Source: Enterococcus timonensis (GTDB lineage Bacteria; Bacillota; Bacilli; Lactobacillales; Enterococcaceae). Taken from it: a stretch of DNA of 64,000 nt. The notes beneath the pieces were generated by a model. The model was not told the origin of the DNA. It did no database searches and saw nothing but the letters and a program-made list of their open reading frames with translations. Shown here piece by piece: positions 18,311 to 27,955 of this stretch (the stretch's first letter is position 1; every line of letters starts with the position of its first letter). The stretch spans positions 434,001-498,000 of the forward strand of contig NZ_FNVY01000003.1 in the NCBI RefSeq assembly GCF_900104595.1, in the 5' to 3' direction. A program made the translations under genes and the position numbers.

Positions 18311-19066
18311 ATGGAAGCTATAAAAGATACATACACCATGACACAACGGGTGTTGAAACACACTTTAAAAAGTATTGATACATTAATTACTGTCGTTTTG
18401 ATGCCGGTGATGATTATGTTGGCTTCAGTTTACATTTATGGATCGGCGATGTCAGTGGGATCGATTAGTTATGTTGATTATGTCGTGCCGGGAATCTTGG
18501 TTTTGACGGTGATTACGGGATCATCTTATACGGCTTATCGCTTAAATCAAGACGTGACAAAAGGCATTTTTGAGCGATTTCACTCGATGCCAATTGCCAA
18601 AAGTTCTATTTTAGGCGGGCACGTCTACACGAGTGTTTTGTATAATTTTATTTCGGTGATCTTTGTAGTTTTGGCGGCATTTTTATTTGGTTTTCGGCTC
18701 CAAACAAGTTTCAGTGGAATTGTGTTAGCGTTCCTTTTATTGTTATTTCTTAATTTGGCAGTGACTTGGATTGGTGTATTTTTTGGCTTACTGGCAAAAA
18801 ATGTTGAAACGGCCAGTATTTTCAGTTATGTATTGATGGCTTTCGTTTTTATTAGCTCGGCTTTTGCCCCGACTTCGACAATGAAAAGTGGACTGAAATT
18901 TGTCGCCAACCACCAACCATTTACTTGGATCATTGATGGATTGCGAAATTTGTTAGTAAATCAGGAGCTCACGGCTGATTTTTGGTGGGGGCTTTTGGCG
19001 CTAGTTATTATGGGGACAGCTTTTCGTTGGGCGGCGCTGATTTTATATAAAAAGCGTTTGGCTTAA
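18311..19066 (+). CDS. ABC-2 type permease, DrrB-like
   Basis: 251-residue membrane protein with about six helices and the ABC-2 pattern (DYVVPGILVLTVITGSSY, NVETASIFSYVLMAFVFISSAFAP, NHQPFTWIIDGLRNLL). It is the membrane half of the exporter encoded with the gene just upstream and is the last gene of the operon. Confidence 0.9.
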   Translation: MEAIKDTYTMTQRVLKHTLKSIDTLITVVLMPVMIMLASVYIYGSAMSVGSISYVDYVVPGILVLTVITGSSYTAYRLNQDVTKGIFERFHSMPIAKSSILGGHVYTSVLYNFISVIFVVLAAFLFGFRLQTSFSGIVLAFLLLLFLNLAVTWIGVFFGLLAKNVETASIFSYVLMAFVFISSAFAPTSTMKSGLKFVANHQPFTWIIDGLRNLLVNQELTADFWWGLLALVIMGTAFRWAALILYKKRLA

Positions 19067-19111
19067 ATCTATGAATAGATTAGCCGGCAAAATTGGATTT
19101 AATTTTACTCC

Positions 19112-20466
<1,355 letters not shown>

Positions 20467-20469
20467 AAT

Positions 20470-20512
20470 AAAAAATCTGCTTACTGACGCAAACAGTAAG
20501 CAGATTTTTTTT
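20470..20512. terminator. Bidirectional terminator
   Basis: Stem TCTGCTTACT / AGTAAGCAGA with A- and T-runs, between convergent tgt and the gene at 20511. Confidence 0.88.
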
Positions 20513-21725
20513 AAAGTGTTAAAAGTTCATTTTTAATTTCTTGTAATAATTCTTTGGCAAATTGTTGTTGTTTGTCGTCTCCAATTACATTAGCGACTAA
20601 ATTTAAACGGCCAGAAAAACTGCTAAAGCAAACTTGAAACATAGGCGTCTTACGAAACGCACCTGAAGTGTAAGCTTCAAGAATTGTATTTTCTTTTAAG
20701 GAAAACTGTTGGCTGGAAAGTTGCGACATATTAGTATAAGAAATACTCCGCATATGGTAATTTTTTTTAGCATCTTCTCGCAACTGGAGGAGAGTTTGGG
20801 TTTGATAATTTTCAATAATTGTTAAAGTCGATTGCAAAAATTGATAGTGATCTTTAAGAAACTTCATTTCGTCATGGACTTTTTTCCCGGATGCTAGAAA
20901 ACTTTCTTTATAAGAAATCTCAGGTTGTGGATTATAACGGGCAGTGAAATTACCAATATGAAGTTCGTGTTTCAGACTTTTCGGTAAAAATTGGCGAGTA
21001 TCCGTCGGGCAAGCTAGTGGAATTTTAGCAGCTTCTGGATTATATTTGGCTAAAATCCGCATAAATGAAGTGAGCATCACGTCATTTAATGTTAGGTTAT
21101 TTTTTTTCGTTGCTTCGTGGAGGTGAGCAAATTGCAATTCATCTAGCGCCACATGTTGAACGGCGTAAAAAGCAGATTCACTAGTTTCTGGGAAAGGTAA
21201 ATCCAATGTAATCCCTGTTGTGTCTTGGCGCTTGGCTTCATTTAAAAAGTCTTTTGGCACATGTGCGACGACTTCATTTAAATCTTGATGATTTTTCCCA
21301 AAACTTGTATCCGGATTATTGTAAAAAGCTAGAATGCAAGCCATGACCAGCTTTAAACCGGCACCGTCTGCCACAATATGACTTTCTAGAAAGAAAATTT
21401 CTTGAAAGTCTTTTTTTGTCCGCAAGAAAATTTCTAGCTGCGGTTTCTTTAAAAAATCAAGCGGGAAGGTAAAGGGACTTTCCTCGCTATCTAGTTGATG
21501 AATGATCGTTGCAGCTGTCTCGGTAACCGGATAAAAATAATTGTCACTTAATTCGTAACGGCAAAAAATTTGCGGAAAGACTTTAGACATTTTTTCAACA
21601 GCTTCAGTGAAACGCTGAAGATTCACAGGAACTTCGACTTTTAAATAGCCAAGAACAGAAGGATAGAATGTTTGAAAACTATTCGTATGGAGCAAACTTG
21701 TTGGTTGGGCTTCGTAACGGATCAT
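20511..21725 (-). CDS. Condensation-domain/acyltransferase-fold protein
   Basis: Protein of 404 residues resembling stand-alone condensation-fold (CoA-dependent acyltransferase, PapA-like) enzymes. The active-site motif appears as ESHIVADGAG (HxxxDG, with the second His of the usual HHxxxDG kept), and the second half carries LPKSLKHELHIGNFTAR. These enzymes transfer acyl groups or join peptides, but no carrier protein or synthetase is nearby, so the substrate is unknown. Its stop overlaps the terminator shared with tgt. A single-gene unit. Confidence 0.6.
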   Translation of the reverse strand: MIRYEAQPTSLLHTNSFQTFYPSVLGYLKVEVPVNLQRFTEAVEKMSKVFPQIFCRYELSDNYFYPVTETAATIIHQLDSEESPFTFPLDFLKKPQLEIFLRTKKDFQEIFFLESHIVADGAGLKLVMACILAFYNNPDTSFGKNHQDLNEVVAHVPKDFLNEAKRQDTTGITLDLPFPETSESAFYAVQHVALDELQFAHLHEATKKNNLTLNDVMLTSFMRILAKYNPEAAKIPLACPTDTRQFLPKSLKHELHIGNFTARYNPQPEISYKESFLASGKKVHDEMKFLKDHYQFLQSTLTIIENYQTQTLLQLREDAKKNYHMRSISYTNMSQLSSQQFSLKENTILEAYTSGAFRKTPMFQVCFSSFSGRLNLVANVIGDDKQQQFAKELLQEIKNELLTL

Positions 21726-21823
21726 AATTTCACAGCTTTCTTTGTAATTTATTTATTTGCTGAATCATTGATGCTTACGATTTCATTTTAGCACAAATTA
21801 GAAAAAGGCGTTTAATAAAATTC

Positions 21824-21866
21824 TTGACAAATTTCTTAAATAGAATACAATTTTCTTATAAGGAAA
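21824..21866 (+). promoter_or_regulatory. kdgR promoter with autoregulatory operator candidate
   Basis: TTGACA at 21824-21829 and TACAAT at 21846-21851 with a 16-bp spacer. Immediately downstream, TTTTCTTATAAGGAAA (21851-21866) is a near-perfect palindrome resembling the two sites before kdgA. This is a likely IclR-type (KdgR) binding site. Confidence 0.65.
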
Positions 21867-21892
21867 TATTCTCTTGGAAGGAGGAAAGAATC

Positions 21893-22657
21893 TTGGATAG
21901 CAAACCATATGGCACAGTCCTCTTAAAAGCAGCGCTGATTTTAGATTTTTTAGCCGAACATCCCCGCTCGAAGCTACAAGAAATTGCTAAAGCCTGCGAA
22001 TTAACCTCATCGACCACTTTAAAAATTTTAGACACCCTGTTAATCATTCATTATGTGGACAGAAATGAACAAAAAGAATTTTCACTAGGGACAAAATTTT
22101 TCCATTTTGCCAGTGCGAGTCTTTCGCAAATGAATTTATCAGAAATTGCTAAACCTTTTTTACATCAATTGCAGCAAAAAATTGATGAAACGATTCATCT
22201 GGGCATCCTAGAAAATAATACGATTTTATATGTAGACAAGTTGGAGCCGAAAAACCAAAATATTCGCATGTCTTCAAAAGTTGGCGTTACCCGGCCACTT
22301 TATTCATCCGCTATGGGCAAAGCGGTCTTGGCCAATTTTCCAGAAGGCCAACTGGAAGATTATTTGACCCAAACAACACCGCTTAAGGCCTATACCGAAA
22401 ATACAATTACTAATCCATTACGTTTGAAAAATGAATTGCAAACGATTGAAAAAACGCGAGTCGCTTTTGACGATGAAGAAATGGAAAATGATATTTTTTG
22501 CGTAGGAGCAGCCCTAGTTGTTGATCATCAAATTCGCGGCGCCTTTTCGATTTCAATTCCTAAATATCGATTGAACTCCGAAAAAAAAGAATTTATGATT
22601 GAAGAAGTATTAAAAACAAAAGAAAAATTAGAGAAAAAACTTAGCGGAAAAAGCTAA
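21893..22657 (+). CDS. kdgR: IclR-family regulator, probable KdgR
   Basis: 254-residue regulator with an N-terminal winged helix (YGTVLLKAALILDFLAEHPRSKLQEIAKACELTSSTTLKIL split over residues 5-45) and a C-terminal effector domain (HLGILENNTILYVDKLE, SSAMGKAVLANF, AFDDEE). It starts at TTG 21893, eight bases after GGAAGGAGG; the frame extends further upstream, but that part is the promoter. Its place before the 2-keto-3-deoxygluconate genes suggests that it represses them and is released by KDG or a related ketoacid, as IclR-type KdgR proteins do elsewhere. Confidence 0.85.
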   Translation: MDSKPYGTVLLKAALILDFLAEHPRSKLQEIAKACELTSSTTLKILDTLLIIHYVDRNEQKEFSLGTKFFHFASASLSQMNLSEIAKPFLHQLQQKIDETIHLGILENNTILYVDKLEPKNQNIRMSSKVGVTRPLYSSAMGKAVLANFPEGQLEDYLTQTTPLKAYTENTITNPLRLKNELQTIEKTRVAFDDEEMENDIFCVGAALVVDHQIRGAFSISIPKYRLNSEKKEFMIEEVLKTKEKLEKKLSGKS

Positions 22658-22734
22658 AAAATCGGTAAATCAGGAATTTTCAAAGATTTTTCCAAACAAT
22701 TTATGAGAACTTGCCAAAATTTAATTGATGTCGC

Positions 22735-22807
22735 TTGCTAAATTTCTCAAGCTTAGTATAATAAAAGTGTAGTTTCTTTATAGAAAAGCAAATTTCCAAA
22801 TAAGAAA
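22735..22807 (+). promoter_or_regulatory. kdg operon promoter with two operator-like palindromes
   Basis: TTGCTA (22735-22740), 16-bp spacer, TATAAT (22757-22762). Two palindromes lie downstream of the expected start: TTTCTTTATAGAAA (22773-22786) and TTTCCAAATAAGAAA (22793-22807), both TTTC...GAAA shaped like the site before kdgR. They would act as roadblock operators. Confidence 0.65.
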
Positions 22808-22819
22808 AGAGGGTCTTTT

Positions 22820-23470
22820 ATGAAACGTGTAGAATTATTACAAAAGATTGAACAGTCCGGAGTGATTGCTGTAGTCCGGGGAAAAGACAAAGCAGAAGCT
22901 ATTAAAGCTGTCGATGCAATTATCGCTGGTGGCATGAAGGGAATCGAATTAACTTTCACCGTGCCAAATGCGGATCAAGCCATTGCTGAATTGGTAGAAA
23001 AATATGCTGATGACGCTGAAGTTGTTGTGGGAGCTGGAACTGTTCTTGATGCCATCACAGCGCGTCTAGCTATTATGGCTGGTGCTAAATTTATTGTCAG
23101 CCCAACATTTGACCAAGAAACAGCTGAAATCTGTAACTTGTATCAAATTCCTTACTTGCCAGGTTGCATGACCATTACTGAAATGAAAAATGCTTTAAAA
23201 GCTGGCGCCGATATTATCAAATTGTTCCCAGGTTCAGCATACGGTCCAAGTATTATTAAAGCTTTCACTGCTCCACTACCTTATTTGTCAATTATGCCAA
23301 CAGGTGGCGTAAGTCTTGATAATATGGCTGAATGGTTTAAAGCAGGCGTTGTAACAGTTGGCGTTGGCGGGAATTTATTAGCTCCTGTTGAAACGGGCGA
23401 CTTTGATCAAGTGACTGAAGTAGCGAAACAATATGTTGCTAAGTTCAAGGAAATTAAAGGTATTAAATAG
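22820..23470 (+). CDS. kdgA: 2-dehydro-3-deoxy-phosphogluconate aldolase (KDPG/KHG aldolase)
   Basis: Cleaves KDPG to pyruvate and glyceraldehyde 3-phosphate, the last step of uronate/KDG breakdown. 216 residues, full length for the class I TIM-barrel family, with catalytic Glu in GIELTFTVPNA, VVGAGTVLD, and the Schiff-base Lys in DIIKLFPGSAYGP. First gene of the operon kdgA-kdgK-kduI-kduD; the kinase gene begins immediately after its stop. Confidence 0.95.
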   Translation: MKRVELLQKIEQSGVIAVVRGKDKAEAIKAVDAIIAGGMKGIELTFTVPNADQAIAELVEKYADDAEVVVGAGTVLDAITARLAIMAGAKFIVSPTFDQETAEICNLYQIPYLPGCMTITEMKNALKAGADIIKLFPGSAYGPSIIKAFTAPLPYLSIMPTGGVSLDNMAEWFKAGVVTVGVGGNLLAPVETGDFDQVTEVAKQYVAKFKEIKGIK

Positions 23471-24487
23471 ATGGCAAAAGTCGTAACACTTGGCGAAATC
23501 ATGCTGCGACTTTCCACCACATTGGGCGCTCGGTTGCAATTGGCCGAAGATTTGCAAGTTCATTATGGTGGCGGCGAGGCGAATGTCGCTATTTCTCTAG
23601 CTAATTATGGTCACGAAGCTTATTTAGCTACAGTTGTGCCGGAAAATGGTTTGGGTATGGCTGTAAAAAAACATTTGCAACGATTCAGTGTGCATTCCGA
23701 TTATGTTGTGACCAATGGACCACGTTTAGGAACTTATTATATGGAAACTGGTGTCTCTGAGCGGGCAGCTAGCGTAATTTATGATCGCGCCGGCTCTAGC
23801 TTTGCTGCCACCACTTCTTTACAATGGGACTTAAAAAAAATCTTACAAGACGCTAAAGTTTTGCATATGTCAGGAATTACCGCCGCGTTATCGCCTGCTT
23901 GGCAACAATTATCGATTGAAATTGCTCAAACAGCACGAAATCTTGGCGTGAAAGTAAGCTTTGATGTCAATTATCGAGGCATGTTATGGACACAAAAAGA
24001 ATGCGGACAATTTTTACAAAAAATGTTGCCACTCGTTGATTATTGTTCAGCTGGATCGATGGATGCACGATATTTATTAAATGTTGAACCATTTGCTGGC
24101 GAGGCTAACTCTAAAGAAGAACGTCAATATTATTACGAAAAAATGCACCAACTTTTTCCAAATATCGAAGTTTTTTATGCGACATATCGTAAGGTGCAAT
24201 CAGCTTCAAGCAATGATTTGACCGGAACCATTTATAATGGAGACGGAGAATATTTTGAATCAGGAACGCATCATATTGAACCGATTGTCGATCGCGTTGG
24301 CGGCGGCGATGCCTTTTCCGGTGGAGTCCTCCACGGTTTAATTCAAAAATGGTCCTTGCAAGATACGGTTAACTTTGGCACCGCGGCATCGGCCTTAAAA
24401 CATACAGTCCACGGTGACTGTAATCAATTTAGTGAACTCGAGGTCCAAAACTTTTTGAAAGCTGGATCTGGAAAAATAATACGATAA
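23471..24487 (+). CDS. kdgK: 2-dehydro-3-deoxygluconokinase (PfkB family)
   Basis: Phosphorylates KDG to KDPG for the aldolase encoded just before it. 338 residues with PfkB-family features: GGGEANVAISLANYGHEAYLA near the N-terminus, DVNYRGMLWT, and the C-terminal active-site motif VGGGDAFSGG with the catalytic Asp. It starts with no gap after kdgA. Confidence 0.92.
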   Translation: MAKVVTLGEIMLRLSTTLGARLQLAEDLQVHYGGGEANVAISLANYGHEAYLATVVPENGLGMAVKKHLQRFSVHSDYVVTNGPRLGTYYMETGVSERAASVIYDRAGSSFAATTSLQWDLKKILQDAKVLHMSGITAALSPAWQQLSIEIAQTARNLGVKVSFDVNYRGMLWTQKECGQFLQKMLPLVDYCSAGSMDARYLLNVEPFAGEANSKEERQYYYEKMHQLFPNIEVFYATYRKVQSASSNDLTGTIYNGDGEYFESGTHHIEPIVDRVGGGDAFSGGVLHGLIQKWSLQDTVNFGTAASALKHTVHGDCNQFSELEVQNFLKAGSGKIIR

Positions 24488-24499
24488 GGAGATTTTAAA

Positions 24500-25348
24500 A
24501 TGTCAAACCAAAATATGGAAACACGTTACACTCATTCACCAGAAGATATCCGTCACTATTCAACAGAAGATTTGCGTCGGGAATTTTTAGTAGAAAAAAT
24601 CTTTGTTCCTGGGGAAATTGCTTTAACTTATACTCACAATGACCGGATGATTTTCGGGGGCGTAACGCCAACAACTGAACCTTTAGAAATTACTTTGTCT
24701 AAAGAATTAGGTGTTGATTTTTTCCTAGAACGTCGCGAACTTGGTGTGATTAACATCGGTGGACCTGGTGTCATTGAAATTGATGGCAAAAAAGATGATA
24801 TGAAAAAACAAGATGGTTATTATATTGGGAAAGAAACTAAACATGTTGTTTTCTCATCTAAAGATGCTAAAAACCCTGCTAAATTTTATATTTCTTCAAC
24901 ACCTGCTCATAAAGTATATCCAAATGTAAAAATTTCTATCGATCAAGTAAAACCTCGTGAAACTGGCGAAGGCAACACAATGAACGAACGGAAAATTTAT
25001 CAATACATTCATCCAAATATTTGCGAAAGCTGTCAATTACAAATGGGTTACACCATTTTGGAACCAGGTTCTTCTTGGAACACAATGCCTTGTCACACTC
25101 ATGAACGTCGGATGGAAGCTTATGTTTACTTCGACTTTGCGACTGACGACACTCGCGTTTTCCATATGATGGGCAAACCTGACGAAACAAAACACTTAGT
25201 CTTGTCTGAAGACCAAGCAATTATTTCTCCAAGCTGGTCAATTCACTCTGGTGTTGGTACTTCTAATTACTCATTTATTTGGGCAATGTGTGGCGAAAAC
25301 ATCACTTATGACGACATGGATATGGTCGACATGAAAGATTTGAAATAA
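24500..25348 (+). CDS. kduI: 5-dehydro-4-deoxy-D-glucuronate isomerase
   Basis: Isomerises 4-deoxy-5-keto-uronate (from cleaved pectin or glycosaminoglycan disaccharides) to the 2,5-diketo form that KduD reduces. 282 residues, full length for the cupin KduI family. The metal site is in CHTHERRMEAYVYF (two His, Glu), and a further His lies in SWSIHSGVG. AGGAG lies before the ATG. Confidence 0.95.
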   Translation: MSNQNMETRYTHSPEDIRHYSTEDLRREFLVEKIFVPGEIALTYTHNDRMIFGGVTPTTEPLEITLSKELGVDFFLERRELGVINIGGPGVIEIDGKKDDMKKQDGYYIGKETKHVVFSSKDAKNPAKFYISSTPAHKVYPNVKISIDQVKPRETGEGNTMNERKIYQYIHPNICESCQLQMGYTILEPGSSWNTMPCHTHERRMEAYVYFDFATDDTRVFHMMGKPDETKHLVLSEDQAIISPSWSIHSGVGTSNYSFIWAMCGENITYDDMDMVDMKDLK

Positions 25349-25380
25349 TATTATTTAATAAAAGAAAGAAGGAAAATATA

Positions 25381-26187
25381 ATGGCATTTGATATGAAAAA
25401 TTTCCGCTTAGACGGAAAAGTTGCGTTAATTACTGGCGCATCTTACGGAATTGGCTTCTCTTTAGCTACTGCTTTTGCACAAGCTGGAGCAAAAATCGTT
25501 TTTAACGATGTGAAACAAGAATTAGTTGACAAAGGACTTGCTTCTTATAAAGAAATCGGAATCGACGCTCATGGTTATGTAGCTGACGTTACCAATGAAG
25601 ACCAAATCAACGACCTTGTTGCTCAAATTGAAAAAGAAGTTGGCGTGATTGATATTTTAGTAAATAATGCTGGGATTATTAAACGGATTCCAATGTTAGA
25701 AATGTCTGCTAAAGATTTCCGTCAAGTTATTGATATTGACTTAAACGGACCATTTATCGTTTCTAAAGCAGTATTACCAAGCATGATCAAAAAAGGCCAC
25801 GGCAAAATCATTAACATTTGTTCAATGATGAGTGAACTTGGTCGTGAAACAGTTTCTAGCTATGCTGCTGCAAAAGGCGGATTGAAAATGTTGACTAAAA
25901 ATATTTGTGCTGAATTTGGTGAAGCAAATATTCAATGTAACGGCATTGGACCTGGCTACTTTGCCACTCCTCAAACTGCTCCATTGCGTGAACGTCAAGC
26001 TGACGGATCTCGTCATCCATTTGACCAATTCATTATCGACAAAACTCCAGCTGCACGTTGGGGCGACACTGAAGACTTACAAGGACCTGGTGTTTTCTTA
26101 GCCAGCGACGCCAGCAACTTTGTTAACGGCCACATCTTGTACGTTGACGGCGGTATGTTAGCATCATTCGGTAAACAACCAGAATAA
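25381..26187 (+). CDS. kduD: 2-dehydro-3-deoxy-D-gluconate 5-dehydrogenase (KduD), copy 1
   Basis: Short-chain dehydrogenase (268 residues) that reduces 2,5-diketo-3-deoxygluconate to KDG. NAD-binding TGASYGIG, NNAG, catalytic Ser in NICSMMSE, and YAAAK (YxxxK) are present, with the KduD-specific IGPGYFATPQTAPLR. It follows kduI and completes the pathway to KDG. Codon choice looks more biased than in the second copy downstream, suggesting that this one is the highly expressed enzyme. Confidence 0.92.
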   Translation: MAFDMKNFRLDGKVALITGASYGIGFSLATAFAQAGAKIVFNDVKQELVDKGLASYKEIGIDAHGYVADVTNEDQINDLVAQIEKEVGVIDILVNNAGIIKRIPMLEMSAKDFRQVIDIDLNGPFIVSKAVLPSMIKKGHGKIINICSMMSELGRETVSSYAAAKGGLKMLTKNICAEFGEANIQCNGIGPGYFATPQTAPLRERQADGSRHPFDQFIIDKTPAARWGDTEDLQGPGVFLASDASNFVNGHILYVDGGMLASFGKQPE

Positions 26188-26190
26188 AGT

Positions 26191-26253
26191 GCAATTTTAG
26201 CTAGCAAAAATTGCCTGATAAATAAAGGGCAAATTTAGCTAGCAAAAAATAAG
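26191..26253. repeat. Near-palindrome GCAATTTT-A-GCTAGC-A-AAAATTGC and a partial copy
   Basis: Right after the first kduD stop, 26191-26214 is a 24-bp palindrome with only one mismatched pair. A partial copy (GGCAAATTTAGCTAGC followed by A-run) lies at 26228-26249. Related words recur after the second kduD at 27128-27141 and 27216-27241. There is no T-run, so it is not an ordinary terminator. Confidence 0.6.
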
Positions 26254-26265
26254 TTCTCTGAAATG

Positions 26266-26298
26266 AAAAAAGACGACACGTGCTGTGCCGTCTTTTTT
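26266..26298 (+). terminator. Terminator between the two kduD copies
   Basis: AAAAAAGACG / CGTCTTTTTT stem with CAC/GTG inside (one G-T pair). It would limit read-through into the second copy. Confidence 0.8.
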
Positions 26299-26319
26299 TA
26301 TCTGAAATGGAGGTCTCAA

Positions 26320-27126
26320 ATGTCTACATTTGATTTAAAAGGGCAAGTGGCTTTAATAACTGGTGGGGCTCACGGAATAGGTTTTTCCATGGCTGAAGCG
26401 TTGGGAAAAGCCGGTGCCGAGATTGCTTTTAACGCAACTAGCGAAAAAAGTGTCGCCCGCGGTTTGGAAAATTTCAATAAAATTGGGCTTGCTGCCCACG
26501 GTTATGTGGCTGACGTTACCGACGAAGCAGCAGTGGAGCAATTAGTGGCTCAAATTGAAAAAGATTTAGGATCGCTTGATATTTTGGTCAATAATGCCGG
26601 GATCATTCAGCGGACACAGATGCTAGAAATGGCAGCGGCAGATTTTAAAAAAGTAGTGGATGTGGATCTGACGGGTCCATTTATCGTAGCCAAAGCGGTC
26701 ATCCCTGCTATGATTGAAAAAAATCACGGAAAAATCATTAATATTTGTTCCATGATGAGTGAACTTGGTCGCGAAACGGTCGCCGGATATGCAGCGGCTA
26801 AAGGTGGCCTTAAGATGTTAACGAAAAATATTTGCGCCGAGTTTGGTGAGTTTAATATTCAATGTAATGGCATCGGGCCTGGCTATATCGCGACTAGTCA
26901 AACTGCGCCCTTAAGAGAGCGCCAAGCAGATGGCTCGAGACATCCTTTTGATGCTTTTATTTATAGTAAAACGCCACAAGGTCGCTGGGGTGAGGCGGAG
27001 GATTTGCAAGGGCCGGCTGTTTTTCTAGCTAGTTCGGCCAGTGATTTTGTCAATGGTCAAATTTTATACGTTGACGGCGGCATGCTAGCTTATATCGGAC
27101 GCCAAAAAAATGATTTAATCAAATAG
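26320..27126 (+). CDS. kduD: KduD-like short-chain dehydrogenase, copy 2
   Basis: Second KduD paralogue, also 268 residues, clearly homologous along its length to the preceding gene (roughly three quarters identical by eye). It shares NICSMMSELGRETV, YAAAKGGLKMLTKNICAEFGE and the C-terminal VNGQILYVDGG. The cofactor loop is TGGAHGIG instead of TGASYGIG. The ATG at 26320 follows GGAGG; an ATG at 26263 lies inside the terminator and is not used. It may have the same reaction, different regulation or an altered substrate such as another keto-sugar acid. Confidence 0.9.
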   Translation: MSTFDLKGQVALITGGAHGIGFSMAEALGKAGAEIAFNATSEKSVARGLENFNKIGLAAHGYVADVTDEAAVEQLVAQIEKDLGSLDILVNNAGIIQRTQMLEMAAADFKKVVDVDLTGPFIVAKAVIPAMIEKNHGKIINICSMMSELGRETVAGYAAAKGGLKMLTKNICAEFGEFNIQCNGIGPGYIATSQTAPLRERQADGSRHPFDAFIYSKTPQGRWGEAEDLQGPAVFLASSASDFVNGQILYVDGGMLAYIGRQKNDLIK

Positions 27127-27250
27127 GTGCAATTTTTGCTGAATAGCTTCGACAGAAAAATAGGAAAATGTGAAGTGAGCAACGCTCACAAAATAGTTTA
27201 TCTTTTTTCCAAGAAGCTAGCAAAAAATGCCCGAAAAATAAGTGCAATTG
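27127..27250. repeat. Spacer after kduD copy 2 with recurring GTGCAATT / GCTAGCAAAAA words
   Basis: GTGCAATTTTTGCT follows the stop, as GTGCAATTTTAGCT does after copy 1. GCTAGCAAAAAATGCCCGA (27216-27234) matches GCTAGCAAAAATTGCCTGA at 26199-26217. GTGCAATT recurs at 27242. A reading frame here (27127-27315) starts without a ribosome binding site and is not a gene. Confidence 0.5.
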
Positions 27251-27291
27251 AAAAGACCTTCCAAAAGTTTAATTTTTGGAAGGTCTTTTTT
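27251..27291. terminator. Bidirectional terminator
   Basis: Strong stem AAAAGACCTTCCAAAA / TTTTGGAAGGTCTTTT between convergent kduD copy 2 and the opu operon. Confidence 0.92.
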
Positions 27292-27301
27292 CTGCTATTT
27301 T

Positions 27302-27955
27302 TTAATTTTTATTAGGGGTTAATTTTCGTTCAATCATGCCTAAAAATAAATCGGTACAAATGGCCATTAAAGCAGTTGGTAGAGCGCCGACTAAAATAAT
27401 CGCTGTGCCGTCTGTAGCGTTAGTGCCGCGAATAATAATATCGCCTAAGCCACCGGCGCCTACAAATGAGCCAATCGCCGTAATCCCAATGGCAATCACT
27501 AAAGCATTACGAATACCGGCCATAATTACGGAAATACTCAAGGGAAGTTCCACCATTTTTAATCGTTGCCAACGAGTCATTCCCATCCCGCGAGCTGCAT
27601 CTAAAATATCGCCATCGACTTGATTCATGCCGGTGTAAGTATTTTTTAAAATGGGTAACAAGGAATATAAAAAGATGGTCGCAATAACTGTGTTTACGCC
27701 AAGCCCCAAGCCTAGCATAATAATCGACAGCATCGCTAGCGACGGAATGGTTTGAATAATATTAGCAAGCGTAATGAGAGCTGGCGCCATTTTTTTATGG
27801 CGAGAAAGCCAGATGCCCAATGGAATAGCAATAATCGCCGCAAACAAAACGCCATAAATGGCAATTAAGAAATGACGGGAAAATTGTTGCCAAACATAAA
27901 CGCCGTTAGTTCTTAAATAATAGAAAAATTGTTCCCAAACATTTAAATCTTTCAT
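27302..27955 (-). CDS. opuCD: Osmoprotectant ABC transporter permease (OpuCD-like)
   Basis: 217-residue membrane subunit for glycine betaine/carnitine/choline-type uptake. BPD_transp_1 features: LAMLSIIMLGLGLGVNT, the EAA-type loop DAARGMGMTRWQRLKMVELP, and SFVGAGGLGDIIIRG. Last gene of opuCABCD on the minus strand; its start overlaps the stop of the binding-protein gene by 4 bp. Confidence 0.92.
   Translation of the reverse strand: MKDLNVWEQFFYYLRTNGVYVWQQFSRHFLIAIYGVLFAAIIAIPLGIWLSRHKKMAPALITLANIIQTIPSLAMLSIIMLGLGLGVNTVIATIFLYSLLPILKNTYTGMNQVDGDILDAARGMGMTRWQRLKMVELPLSISVIMAGIRNALVIAIGITAIGSFVGAGGLGDIIIRGTNATDGTAIILVGALPTALMAICTDLFLGMIERKLTPNKN

Noticed and set aside
26263-26319. Possible extended start of the second kduD at 26263
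   Set aside because: The segment is the stem of a terminator and has no ribosome binding site; ATG 26320 follows GGAGG.
27127-27315. 62-codon frame after kduD copy 2
   Set aside because: No ribosome site; it runs through repeat words and a terminator.
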